Shown piece by piece: positions 36,659 to 44,928 of a DNA stretch of 64,000 nt (its first letter is position 1; each line of letters begins with the position of its first letter). Made by a program: the position numbers and the translations under genes. Below the pieces are notes generated by a model. It ran no database searches. It was not told the DNA's origin and was given only the letters and a program-made list of their open reading frames with translations. The DNA is from Vibrio sp. D404a (GTDB lineage Bacteria; Pseudomonadota; Gammaproteobacteria; Enterobacterales; Vibrionaceae), in assembly GCF_030248535.1 (NCBI RefSeq), contig NZ_JAHGAJ010000022.1:62001-126000 (forward strand). The letters are read 5' to 3'.

Positions 36659-37468
36659 ATGAAGCTATTTAAATCAGCCATTACCGCGCTTTTAGCGTTA
36701 GCCGTCAGTTTGCCGACGTTGGCTTCTGAAACACCAAACCTCGATAAGATCAACGATCGTGGTTCACTGCGCGTGGGCATGTCGACCTTCGTTCCGTGGG
36801 CAATGCGAAACAAGCAAGGCGATCTTGTGGGCTTTGAGATTGATGTGGCTAAGCGTCTCGCAGAAGATTCAGGTTGGAAGGTTGAGTTTGTTCCAACAGC
36901 TTGGGACGGCATTATTCCTTCTCTGCTTTCTAAAAAGTTTGATGTGATCATCGGCGGTATGTCGATCACTGAAGCGCGTGCTAAGAGTGTTCTTTTCACA
37001 GAACCTTATTCTCACTCTGGCGTTCAGCTTGCTGCTAACAAGGAATTGGCGAAAGGTTTCTCTCAAATCTCTGACTTTGACTCTCGCCGCGTAAAAATTG
37101 CAGCTCGCCGTGGTGCATTCACCGTTCAAGTTGCTCGTGAAACCTTCCCGAAAGCAAAAGTTCTTCAGTTCGATGACGATGCTCAAGCATTCCAAGAAGT
37201 GCTAAATGGTAACGCGCATGCTGTTATTGCTTCGAGCCCAAAACCTGAACATGAGAGCATTAAAAACTCAGACACTCTGTTTATTCCGTTCACAGAGCGC
37301 CTTTCAAAAGGTAACGAGGCCTTTGCTGTACGCCTAGGTGAAACCGACAAAGCGGAATTCTTCAACAAATGGATCCAAGCGCGCACTGAAGATGGCTGGC
37401 TACAAGAGCGTTACGAGTACTGGTTCTCAACGCTAGATTGGCAAGATCAGATCGCTCAAGGTCAGTAA
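36659..37468 (+). CDS. Amino acid ABC importer, periplasmic binding protein
   Basis: The 269-residue protein has a signal peptide (cleavage near LASE, about residue 21) and an SBP_bac_3 fold. It has the entry motif LRVGMSTFVPWAMRNKQGDLVGFEIDVAKRLAED, IIGGMSITEARAKSVLFTEPYSHSG and AVIASSPKPEHE. The residues that bind alpha-amino and carboxyl groups (Arg in the ITEARAK region and an Asp near the end) are typical of polar amino acid receptors. It lies 12 bp after permease 1 with AAGGAA before the ATG. The ligand cannot be fixed. Confidence 0.9.
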   Translation: MKLFKSAITALLALAVSLPTLASETPNLDKINDRGSLRVGMSTFVPWAMRNKQGDLVGFEIDVAKRLAEDSGWKVEFVPTAWDGIIPSLLSKKFDVIIGGMSITEARAKSVLFTEPYSHSGVQLAANKELAKGFSQISDFDSRRVKIAARRGAFTVQVARETFPKAKVLQFDDDAQAFQEVLNGNAHAVIASSPKPEHESIKNSDTLFIPFTERLSKGNEAFAVRLGETDKAEFFNKWIQARTEDGWLQERYEYWFSTLDWQDQIAQGQ

Positions 37469-37491
37469 TCAGAATTAGCGCTCTGAGCAAA

Positions 37492-37526
37492 CTCTAAGCT
37501 CTAAGCTCTAAGCTCTAAGCTCTAAG
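37492..37526. repeat. Five perfect tandem copies of a 7-bp unit (CTCTAAG)
   Basis: CTCTAAG is repeated five times without error at 37492-37526, 24 bp after the binding-protein gene and 93 bp before permease 2. This is a simple-sequence tract in the middle of an operon, likely to vary in copy number. Confidence 0.95.
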
Positions 37527-37538
37527 AAAGACAAACAC

Positions 37539-37564
37539 AGCGGCCAGTTAGTTGTCTGGCCGCT
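37539..37564 (+). terminator. Intra-operon hairpin (possible attenuator)
   Basis: AGCGGCCAG pairs with CTGGCCGCT around an 8-base loop (9-bp perfect stem). No T-tract follows, so it is more likely a processing or mRNA-stabilising element between the binding protein and permease 2 than a full terminator. Such hairpins often keep binding-protein mRNA more abundant. Confidence 0.6.
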
Positions 37565-37619
37565 ACATAATTGAGTTTCAAAGTGGGTTCTGTGAGCCTA
37601 CTTCGAAACAAAAATTATC

Positions 37620-38570
37620 ATGTATGAATCTACACATAGGTTACCAGTGACGGATACAAGCCCTCTCATAGCAACCAAACCTAGCCCGCAAAGCAAAGCT
37701 TGGTACCAACGTCTTAATCTTCTTGATGGCGTACTGCTTCTTCTTGTCGGCCTTTTTTCTGGTTGGCTTTACTATCGTTCTTCTGTTGGTATCAACTATC
37801 ATTGGCGCTGGGAAGATGCGTTTAACCTCATCTTCATTCCACCGTCTGAAGGCAGCATTCCGTATTTCTTTCAAGGCTTAATAGCGACGTTGCGCCTGAG
37901 TCTATGGAGTATGGTGTTAGCACTCTCTGTGGGGATAGTGCTCGGCGTGGCACGTCACTCATCCATTACCGTTTTCCGAACATCTGCATTGTTGTTTATT
38001 CAACTGGTTCGTAATATTCCACCTTTAGTGTTCGTGTTCATTTTCTACTTTTTTATTTCTAATCAGCTCATTCCCTTACTGGGGCTAGAAAGCCTATTAC
38101 GCGATCACAACGGCGAGATAAACGCTCTGCAGAGCTTCCTATTCGGCCCCGCTAACCTTTGGGAGAATCTAGCCTCGGGTGTTATCTGTATCGGTTTGCT
38201 CTCGTCTGCCTATATCGCAGAAGTGATTCGAGCAGGGTTAGAGAGTGTCCCGAAAGGACAATGGGAAGCAGCGGATTCATTAGGGTTATCAAGCTTTTCT
38301 AAATACCGTTTCGTGATTGGTCCACAAGTACTCACAGCAATTACCCCACCTCTTGCAGGGCAAGCAATCTCTCTTGTCAAAGATACCTCCATCGTCTCTT
38401 TGATCTCGATTCAAGAGATGACGTTTGTAGGAACAGAAATGGCAAACTCATCGGGGCTCATCTTTGAAATTTGGCTGATTGTAGGCGCTGTCTATTTTGC
38501 CCTATGCTTCGCCCTATCTCGCCTATTCAAATGGATTGAATTGCGCTCTCGCGTCTATCTCAATCGCTAG
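37620..38570 (+). CDS. Amino acid ABC importer, permease 2
   Basis: The 316-residue protein has an N-terminal cytoplasmic stretch of about 28 residues and multiple transmembrane helices. Conserved motifs are LVRNIPPLVFVFIFYFFIS and AEVIRAGLESVPKGQWEAADSLGLSSFSKYRFVIGPQ, again the EAA loop. It completes the importer begun at 35103, with two permeases as a heterodimer. It is separated from the binding-protein gene by 151 bp holding the heptamer tract and a hairpin, and lacks a strong ribosome binding site. A terminator follows directly. Confidence 0.87.
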   Translation: MYESTHRLPVTDTSPLIATKPSPQSKAWYQRLNLLDGVLLLLVGLFSGWLYYRSSVGINYHWRWEDAFNLIFIPPSEGSIPYFFQGLIATLRLSLWSMVLALSVGIVLGVARHSSITVFRTSALLFIQLVRNIPPLVFVFIFYFFISNQLIPLLGLESLLRDHNGEINALQSFLFGPANLWENLASGVICIGLLSSAYIAEVIRAGLESVPKGQWEAADSLGLSSFSKYRFVIGPQVLTAITPPLAGQAISLVKDTSIVSLISIQEMTFVGTEMANSSGLIFEIWLIVGAVYFALCFALSRLFKWIELRSRVYLNR

Positions 38571-38574
38571 ATAA

Positions 38575-38611
38575 AAAAATGGCCTTAAGCAGATCGCTTA
38601 AGGCCATTTCG
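38575..38611. terminator. Terminator after ABC importer operon
   Basis: AAATGGCCTTAAGC and GCTTAAGGCCATTT form a stem of about 14 bp around AGATC, with an A-tract before it. It starts 5 bp after the permease 2 stop codon. Confidence 0.85.
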
Positions 38612-38771
38612 CAACAAAGAAAGCTAACGTTCGTTTAGCGCCCAAGCCAATTCAATACCGATACTTATGGGGATAAATAAGTATTGAATGAGCGTTAGCC
38701 TCCTTGCATGCATCTTTGATATTAGTTGCTATCTATCAGATACACACACCTGTTGCGAAGTAAACACACTA

Positions 38772-40778
38772 TTAGAACTGGTATGCGGCAGACAATTTGT
38801 AGTTACGACCTGGTTCATAGTCGTCTAGCACAAAGCCACGAGCAGTACCTGAGCGAGACGCATGAGACGTGTAAAGTTCGTCAAATACATTATCTATACC
38901 GAACGTAACCGATAAACCCTCAATATTATTTGGTACCCATTGCGCATATAGGTTATGTACGTCGTAACCTTCTTTGATTGGAGCACCATCAGCAACGTTA
39001 GTTTCATCTTTCACTAAGATAGAAGTCCAACCAAAGATCGTATCTAGCGACTCCGCTTGGTAATCCAGTGTTAGCGCGATGCTGTCACCCATATCGATAC
39101 TGCGACCGTTACCACCCGGTACATAACCGCCCGTCTCTTTATTGGTGGTGTCTGAACGAGAGTAAGAAAGCTTACTGTTGAACATGTCGTAGCCGTAAGA
39201 CACGCTAGCCTCGAAGCCTTTGATTTCAACATCGCCTAGATTGTAGATAAGGTAAGTCTGGGTAGCACCTTGGTATGCCTCCACAATGTAGTCATCAATA
39301 TCCGTTTGGAAGACCGTCACATTTGCGCCCAAGAAATGATCGTCAATGTACTTGTTGAATCGAACACCACCTTGTGTGTTCAAGCCTGTTTCTGGTTTGA
39401 TGTCGTCTGCTAGGTAGGCAACATCTTGGTACGCGATAAAGCTTTCAAGAAGCTCAGGGCCTTTGAACAGAGAACGCGCACTTGCGAACAGCGTCCAATC
39501 TTGCGTGACATCCCACTCCGTCGCCAATGCCCATGTTACGTCATCGAAATCATCGGTACCGGTTTCCGCTTTACGTTGATAGTCATCAAAGCGCAGGCCA
39601 GCAGTCACAGAAAAGTTATCGGTAAAGTAGAATTGGTCTTCAACAAACAAAGCCGTAGAAATCGCAGATTCATCCATGAACTTGCTGCTGCCATAGTAAG
39701 CGCTAGATGTCTTATCCATGTAGTCGAAGCCATAGGTTGCTCGATTCTCAAAGCTCGCGATGGTGAAGTCAGATTGCACTTTCGCCGTTAGGCCAAAGTT
39801 TTGGTTTTTCGCTTTGTTCTTCGACTGACGATTACCCGGCCACGCAGGAGCCATCACAGATTCATCACGCACGATCTCTGTCATGGTGTTATAAAGTGTG
39901 ACATCTGCTTGGTGTGTATCGCCACGCATTTCATAGCTTAGAGTGACGGTGTCACGGTCATAATCCGTTGGGATCAGCTTATCACTCGACAAGCCTTCGT
40001 TTGCACCACCTGACATATCAGGACGTGGGCTGTAATCGCCGCTGTCACGATATAGGTCGTAAGCTAATTCAAAACGGTGCAGATCACTTGGCTCGTAACC
40101 AATTTTACCAAGAATGTTGTAGACGTCACCCGCAGCACCAAAGGTCTGATTACCATCGCCATCTTCAAAATCGTCACGGCTAACGAAGTTACCATAAACC
40201 ATCAGGTCAATAGTATCCGTCGGGGTGCCATATACGGTTAGTGAGCCTTGCTGGCTGTCATTGGTCGCGTAACCGCCGTATACTCGCGCACCAAACTGTT
40301 CATCGTAACGAAGTAGATCTTTTGCGTCTTTTGTTTCAAAGTAAACCGCACCACCTAGACCATTTTGCGTCACAGAGTTGTTACCCACCTGAATGTCAGC
40401 AGACTTCAAGATATCTGGGTTCAGCGTCAAGTTACCAATGTGGTGGAACATGTTCGCGTGTTGCGACGCTCCATCTAAACGAATGTCTAGATCTGTCTCA
40501 CTCAAACCACGAATCGTAATACGTTGGTTTACTGAGTGAGTTCCCCCCACATCCACACCGGGAATGTCACGCAGCAGATCTGACATATGATCCGCCTGTT
40601 TTAGTGACATGTCCTCAGACACCATAGACTCTGAGTTACTCGATACCTTAGTCCCCCATACAACCACCTCTTCGAAGTGTGAAGTCGTATCGTCGGCAAA
40701 GGCTGGGCTAGCGATAGCCGCGCCAATTGCGAGGCATAATGTTGAGCGCTTAATGGTCAAATGGATTGGGCTTTCCAT
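38772..40778 (-). CDS. TonB-dependent outer-membrane siderophore receptor
   Basis: The 668-residue protein has a signal peptide (cleavage near AFADD) and a TonB-box-like EEVVVWGT (about residues 36-43). A plug domain follows (LLRDIPGVDVGGTHSVNQRITIRGLSETDLDIRLDGASQ), then a 22-strand beta barrel ending in YQF. Its Fur box and the divergent AraC regulator are typical of xenosiderophore receptors. The layout recalls the Vibrio ferrioxamine receptor/regulator pair DesA/DesR (from memory, not tested). AGGAAC precedes ATG. The ligand is not determined. Confidence 0.85.
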   Translation of the reverse strand: MESPIHLTIKRSTLCLAIGAAIASPAFADDTTSHFEEVVVWGTKVSSNSESMVSEDMSLKQADHMSDLLRDIPGVDVGGTHSVNQRITIRGLSETDLDIRLDGASQHANMFHHIGNLTLNPDILKSADIQVGNNSVTQNGLGGAVYFETKDAKDLLRYDEQFGARVYGGYATNDSQQGSLTVYGTPTDTIDLMVYGNFVSRDDFEDGDGNQTFGAAGDVYNILGKIGYEPSDLHRFELAYDLYRDSGDYSPRPDMSGGANEGLSSDKLIPTDYDRDTVTLSYEMRGDTHQADVTLYNTMTEIVRDESVMAPAWPGNRQSKNKAKNQNFGLTAKVQSDFTIASFENRATYGFDYMDKTSSAYYGSSKFMDESAISTALFVEDQFYFTDNFSVTAGLRFDDYQRKAETGTDDFDDVTWALATEWDVTQDWTLFASARSLFKGPELLESFIAYQDVAYLADDIKPETGLNTQGGVRFNKYIDDHFLGANVTVFQTDIDDYIVEAYQGATQTYLIYNLGDVEIKGFEASVSYGYDMFNSKLSYSRSDTTNKETGGYVPGGNGRSIDMGDSIALTLDYQAESLDTIFGWTSILVKDETNVADGAPIKEGYDVHNLYAQWVPNNIEGLSVTFGIDNVFDELYTSHASRSGTARGFVLDDYEPGRNYKLSAAYQF

Positions 40779-40800
40779 AAATTCTGTTCCTAGATATAAA

Positions 40801-40815
40801 TGATAATAATTCTCA
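40801..40815. promoter_or_regulatory. Fur box between receptor and AraC genes
   Basis: TGATAATAATTCTCA matches the 7-1-7 Fur consensus TGATAATNATTATCA at all but one defined position. It is 22 bp upstream of the receptor start on the reverse strand and 80 bp before the chosen AraC start on the forward strand, so Fe-Fur could repress both. Confidence 0.8.
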
Positions 40816-40895
40816 TGTATAATATGAGTCGAGTTTATAAATGGACAGGCGATTCACTTATGCAAAATCGCACAGGTGTTATGAGGAAAGGTCAA

Positions 40896-41909
40896 ATGGG
40901 TGAAGTGGTTTCAAAACGAGCTAAAATGGGCAAAGTTACTCTGACCAAAAAGCTTGAGCAGACAGAAAAGCAGATCATTGTGACACAAGGTCAGCCTAAA
41001 CAGACTTCACTTGCCGAAGGTAAGTTCCTCTCTTATCAATATAATGACCAGATTTTTGTCCATGGTGGGCGATGTGTAGAGTTGGTCGATACTAAAATTG
41101 TATCGACCGCACATGCAGCCGTCTTAGTAACCATTCTATTAGAAGGTAAGCTGTCGTTTGGCTACGACGACCTCGAATTTAACCTCGATGCATCCGAGAA
41201 ACCGCAAGGTGTTGTTGTGAATCTCGCAAAGCCAGCCAACTTTCGTCGTGCGATGATCGCCAACAACCACCTAAATAAAATCAACATCTTAGTTAAGCAG
41301 TCGTGGTTTGAAGCACGTATGAACGAAGCGTGTACAAGTCGTAATTTTATTAAAACTCACACCGCTAATTACTACCTAAACATCACGGATCAAATACTGG
41401 CTCTTGCGCAGCAACTTACCACCAGTTCGACTCCTGACGACTTCCACCAAAAACTGCATATCGAAACTTTAACCCAGCAACTCTTGGCGAACTCACTCTC
41501 TCAGCTCCCTCTCTCTTGTTGTCAGGTGTGTCATAATGATCGCAAGAAAATCACCCTATCGAAAAATGAAGGTGATATGCAAAACAAGAGTAATGATGAG
41601 CGCATTGAGGAAATGATCAGCTTTATTGAGGTGCACTTGGATCAAGATTTAAGCCTAGAGCTGCTTGCTAAACAGTTCTCTATGAGTGTCTCTAACATTC
41701 AAAGGCGCTTCAAGCAATCTTATAACATGACCATCAATGGCTACATTCGTTTTAGGCGCCTTGAAATCGCGCGCCAGCATTTGGAAAGAGGTCTTGTATC
41801 CATTACTGAAGCTGCTTACGAAGCGGGCTATCAACACCCATCAAACTTTACCAACGCCTTTAAAAAGACCTTTGGTATGCCACCCCATGAGGTTACTGTG
41901 CGGGCCTAG
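40896..41909 (+). CDS. AraC-family regulator of the adjacent siderophore receptor
   Basis: The first in-frame ATG (40800) lies inside the Fur-box region and is unlikely to be used. AGGAAAGG five bases before ATG 40896 marks the probable start, giving about 337 residues. The C-terminal AraC domain (about 235-330; LSLELLAKQFSMSVSNIQRRFKQSYNMTINGYIRFRRLEIARQHLERG and ITEAAYEAGYQHPSNFTNAFKKTFGM) is typical. The N-terminal ligand domain is poorly conserved and contains a Cys-x-x-Cys (CCQVC) near residue 210. It is divergent from the receptor, as for siderophore-responsive activators. Confidence 0.85.
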   Translation: MGEVVSKRAKMGKVTLTKKLEQTEKQIIVTQGQPKQTSLAEGKFLSYQYNDQIFVHGGRCVELVDTKIVSTAHAAVLVTILLEGKLSFGYDDLEFNLDASEKPQGVVVNLAKPANFRRAMIANNHLNKINILVKQSWFEARMNEACTSRNFIKTHTANYYLNITDQILALAQQLTTSSTPDDFHQKLHIETLTQQLLANSLSQLPLSCCQVCHNDRKKITLSKNEGDMQNKSNDERIEEMISFIEVHLDQDLSLELLAKQFSMSVSNIQRRFKQSYNMTINGYIRFRRLEIARQHLERGLVSITEAAYEAGYQHPSNFTNAFKKTFGMPPHEVTVRA

Positions 41910-41948
41910 CTCGTATTGAAGAAAATAATGGCTTAAACATACCGTAAT

Positions 41949-42893
41949 CTAACACGGGATTGATTTAGCCAATTCAGAGGTGAGCCACTGGCTGAACTGT
42001 TCCTCTTTATTGGACAATGTCCCCTGCTCTGCAAGCAATACATAGTTAAAACCAGACTGCACAAAACCAAACGGCGCAATCAAATTACCTCGTTTCAAAT
42101 CATCTTGCACTAACGGGTATGAACCAATCGCTATGCCTAGCCCATCGACAGCCGCCTGCAAGCAGAAATAGAAATGCCCCATCGTATGACAAGAGGATGT
42201 TTGTTTTAGGGCGACCTCAAACTTCTCGAGGCAAAGGTCAGTATCTATGTCTTGGTGCAGACCGACTGATGTTTTGTCGAAATGCGTAAGCCAATTCCTC
42301 CAAGCCTCGGGACGAGTCTCACTGTGCAAACATTTAAACCCACTTTCCAAACTGATCAGCCCCGACGACGAGTGTGAGATTTCTTCCCAGTACTGCGGAG
42401 AACACACGGGCCCAACCCACTCTTCAACTAAGCATCGTTTTTGATAGTTGTGCACGGTAGCAAAATCGTCTCGACGAATGGCTAATGAGAGTCCGGACGC
42501 CCCCAACACAACAGGTCCACCAGCCGTAGATAAACGAACATCAATACCCGACGATGCAAAGAAATCCGATATTCTCGGCATTAACCAGCGCATGGTCAAC
42601 GTTGGCTCACAAGACACTTCTAATACATTATTACTCTGTTGGCTCAACACGTTAATGCCCGCTTGCAGTGTTGAGAATGCTTGTTCGGTATAGCCTTTAA
42701 GTAACTCACCCTCTGTGGTTAAACTCACCCCACGTCCCTGCTTATAAAACAATGGGCACGCTAAGTGCTCTTCCAAGACTCTTATCTGCTTACTGACAGC
42801 ACCGTGAGTAATGTTGAGTTGTATTGCGGCTTCGCTGTAGCTCCCAACGTTGGCCGCCACATTGAACACTTGAAAGGCTTTTAGGTGTCTCAT
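41949..42893 (-). CDS. LysR-family regulator (GcvA-like)
   Basis: The 314-residue protein starts MRHLKAFQVFNVAANVGSYSEAAIQLNITHGAVSKQIRVLEEHLACPLFYKQGRGVSLTTEG, the GcvA/AmpR-type winged helix, followed by an effector domain. It is divergent from a LysE-type exporter gene with 99 bp between starts, so it probably controls that exporter in response to its amino acid or amine substrate. Confidence 0.87.
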   Translation of the reverse strand: MRHLKAFQVFNVAANVGSYSEAAIQLNITHGAVSKQIRVLEEHLACPLFYKQGRGVSLTTEGELLKGYTEQAFSTLQAGINVLSQQSNNVLEVSCEPTLTMRWLMPRISDFFASSGIDVRLSTAGGPVVLGASGLSLAIRRDDFATVHNYQKRCLVEEWVGPVCSPQYWEEISHSSSGLISLESGFKCLHSETRPEAWRNWLTHFDKTSVGLHQDIDTDLCLEKFEVALKQTSSCHTMGHFYFCLQAAVDGLGIAIGSYPLVQDDLKRGNLIAPFGFVQSGFNYVLLAEQGTLSNKEEQFSQWLTSELAKSIPC

Positions 42894-42992
42894 CTGTGAA
42901 TTTTTCTCACATATTATTAGAATTCTTTTCGATTATAGTCAGCCAAAAGCCCGCATACAATAGCGCCTCTATCACAATAAGAGTCAATTCAT

Positions 42993-43598
42993 ATGGAACT
43001 AATCAGTCTAGCTATCTTAGGTATTTTAATCGTCATAAGCCCCGGTGCTGACTTTGTTTTAGTATTAAAGAACAGTATCAATCTCGGTAGAAGAGCGGGA
43101 ATACTGACCGCTGTAGGTATCAGCCTTGCGATTGGTGTTCATATTAGCTATTCGATGTTAGGGATCAGTTACCTAATCTCACAAAATGAAGCGCTTTTCC
43201 ATGCTATTCGTTACCTAGGCGCAGGCTACTTGATCTATTTAGGGCTGAAAGGGATCTTTGCCAAAGAACAAGCTTCGCCAGATATTAATCAAACTGAAAA
43301 AACTAAGCAGCGCTATATAGCTCAAGGCTTTTTCTGCAACGTGCTAAACCCAAAAACAATGCTGTTTTTCTTAAGTATTTTTAGTCAGCTGATCACCAAT
43401 AACCCAACAGATAACGCATTCGCACTGGGTTACGGTGTCTATATGATGGCACTGCACATGGCATGGTTTGCGCTAGTGGCGATTCTCTTTACATCACCTC
43501 TGTTACAAGGTTGGTTAAATCGCTTCAAGCAGCGTCTGAATCAGGTTTGTGGAGCAGGTTTAGTGCTGTTCGGTTCTGCGCTTGCATTGAAGTCATAA
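42993..43598 (+). CDS. LysE/RhtB-family amino acid exporter
   Basis: The 201-residue protein has about six hydrophobic helices. The LysE/RhtB pattern is LISLAILGILIVISPGADFVLVLKNSINLGRRAGILTAVGISLAIGVHISYS followed by IRYLGAGYLIYLGLKGI and GFFCNVLNPKTMLFFLSIF. These carriers export homoserine, threonine, lysine or related compounds. The LysR neighbour on the opposite strand is the likely regulator. The substrate is unspecified. An imperfect long hairpin lies downstream. Confidence 0.88.
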   Translation: MELISLAILGILIVISPGADFVLVLKNSINLGRRAGILTAVGISLAIGVHISYSMLGISYLISQNEALFHAIRYLGAGYLIYLGLKGIFAKEQASPDINQTEKTKQRYIAQGFFCNVLNPKTMLFFLSIFSQLITNNPTDNAFALGYGVYMMALHMAWFALVAILFTSPLLQGWLNRFKQRLNQVCGAGLVLFGSALALKS

Positions 43599-43670
43599 GC
43601 ACCGAAGTCATAAGCACTTAAACATAAAGTAAAACGAGTCACGACAAATCTAGGCGATGACAAGTTTGAC

Positions 43671-43715
43671 GATGACCAGCTTTAGCAATAGTACATTTGC
43701 CAAAGCTGGTCATCG
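43671..43715. terminator. Long inverted repeat between convergent genes
   Basis: GATGACCAGCTTT-A-GCAA and TTGC-C-AAAGCTGGTCATC pair with one mismatch over 18 bases around TAGTACAT. The T-tract after the stem is weak, so termination is plausible but not certain. It lies between the LysE-type gene and the DUF1501 gene. Confidence 0.6.
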
Positions 43716-43774
43716 CTTGATCTTCCAGTCAATCAACAGTTGCTACTTTCTTTATTTCTTAGCTTCTTAACTTC

Positions 43775-44920
43775 TTAGCTGAAGGAAAACAGAGGAAGGT
43801 CATCACTATTAGGAAAGACTTGGTTTAACTGTACTGAGGTTAGCGACAAGTGTGCGGCAAGCGTACCTTTTATCACGGATCTCATGTCTGTTGTCGGTTG
43901 CAAATCTCTTTGCTGATACAGCTGACTGCTTGATAAACCGGGCCATTGGGTATGTACCTGCCCCCCCTTGATAGCTCCGCCAGCAATAAACATCGCATTG
44001 CCCGTACCGTGATCCGTCCCTTTTGTACCATTTTCAGCTGCAGTTCTGCCGAACTCACTGGCAACCATAATGACAGTTCTATTCCAACTGCTGCCAAGAG
44101 AGCTTCTTAGTGAGGCTAAACCTGTATCTAACGCTCTCAACTGATTAGCTAGCCGACCCTTCTCGGCACCTTGGTTTGCGTGGGTATCCCATCCACCAAG
44201 TTCCAGCGCCGCAATATTTGGTGCATCGCTTGCTGCCAATATATCGCCAGTCTTATCCATCAGGGATTTAAACTGCTTGCCAACGCTTTCATCCCCAACT
44301 AGCTGATCGACCTTCATAACGCTATCAAAGTTGGCAGATAACATTTCGTCACTCTGGAACATTTCTGCAAGTAACTCTGTCTGCTTATCTCGCGTTTTGA
44401 GCTTATTCGGATACCAACTCGCTACCTTAGACCCACCTTGCATAATCAAAGGCAAGCCTGAATCGATCGCGATCCCTTCATTTTTTGAGTCATCTAATGC
44501 AATCAAGCGGTTCAGCCAACCATCAGTGTGGAAAGGATCATCCGTGCCATTTTCAAGCACCTTTTGTCCATCAAAATGAGAGCGAGAACGATATGGCGTA
44601 GAACAAGCTTGAACCACACTAAACTCACCCGCTTTGAACCATTTATGAGATTGTGTCATTGCTGGGTGAAGACCAAAGAAGTCATCAAGTAGCAATAGTT
44701 GCTGTTTCTTCAAGCCAATGTTGGGTCTCAGTGCAAGGTAGTCTTTATCTCCATAAGGCACAGCGACATTCAAACCATCCATTGCGCCGCGCAAGGTGAT
44801 CCAAACAAAGATGTTCTTAGAGTGAGTTTGTGCAAATAGTGGAAAAGGACACAAAGCAGTGACGCTACAGGCAGTCGCAATGGTTAAGAACTCGCGTCGG
44901 TTATAACGATTTATACTCAT
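43775..44920 (-). CDS. DUF1501 family protein (sulfatase-like, exported)
   Basis: The 381-residue protein starts with a twin-arginine-like signal (NRYNRREFLTIATACSVTALCPFPLFA). It has DUF1501 motifs: WITLRGAMDGLNVAVPYGDKDYLALRP, a central GGWDTHANQGAEKGRLANQLRALD and MVASEFGRTAAENGTKGTDHGTGNAMFIAGG. The fold is related to alkaline phosphatases/sulfatases, with His and Asp residues likely to bind metal; the reaction is unknown. It lies 8 bp after the DUF1800 gene with GGAGG before ATG, an arrangement conserved in many bacteria. Confidence 0.85.
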   Translation of the reverse strand: MSINRYNRREFLTIATACSVTALCPFPLFAQTHSKNIFVWITLRGAMDGLNVAVPYGDKDYLALRPNIGLKKQQLLLLDDFFGLHPAMTQSHKWFKAGEFSVVQACSTPYRSRSHFDGQKVLENGTDDPFHTDGWLNRLIALDDSKNEGIAIDSGLPLIMQGGSKVASWYPNKLKTRDKQTELLAEMFQSDEMLSANFDSVMKVDQLVGDESVGKQFKSLMDKTGDILAASDAPNIAALELGGWDTHANQGAEKGRLANQLRALDTGLASLRSSLGSSWNRTVIMVASEFGRTAAENGTKGTDHGTGNAMFIAGGAIKGGQVHTQWPGLSSSQLYQQRDLQPTTDMRSVIKGTLAAHLSLTSVQLNQVFPNSDDLPLFSFS

Positions 44921-44928
44921 AACGCCTC

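Noticed and set aside
40800..40895. Start of the AraC gene at 40800
   Set aside because: It would put the coding region on top of the Fur box; AGGAAAGG before ATG 40896 is a better site.
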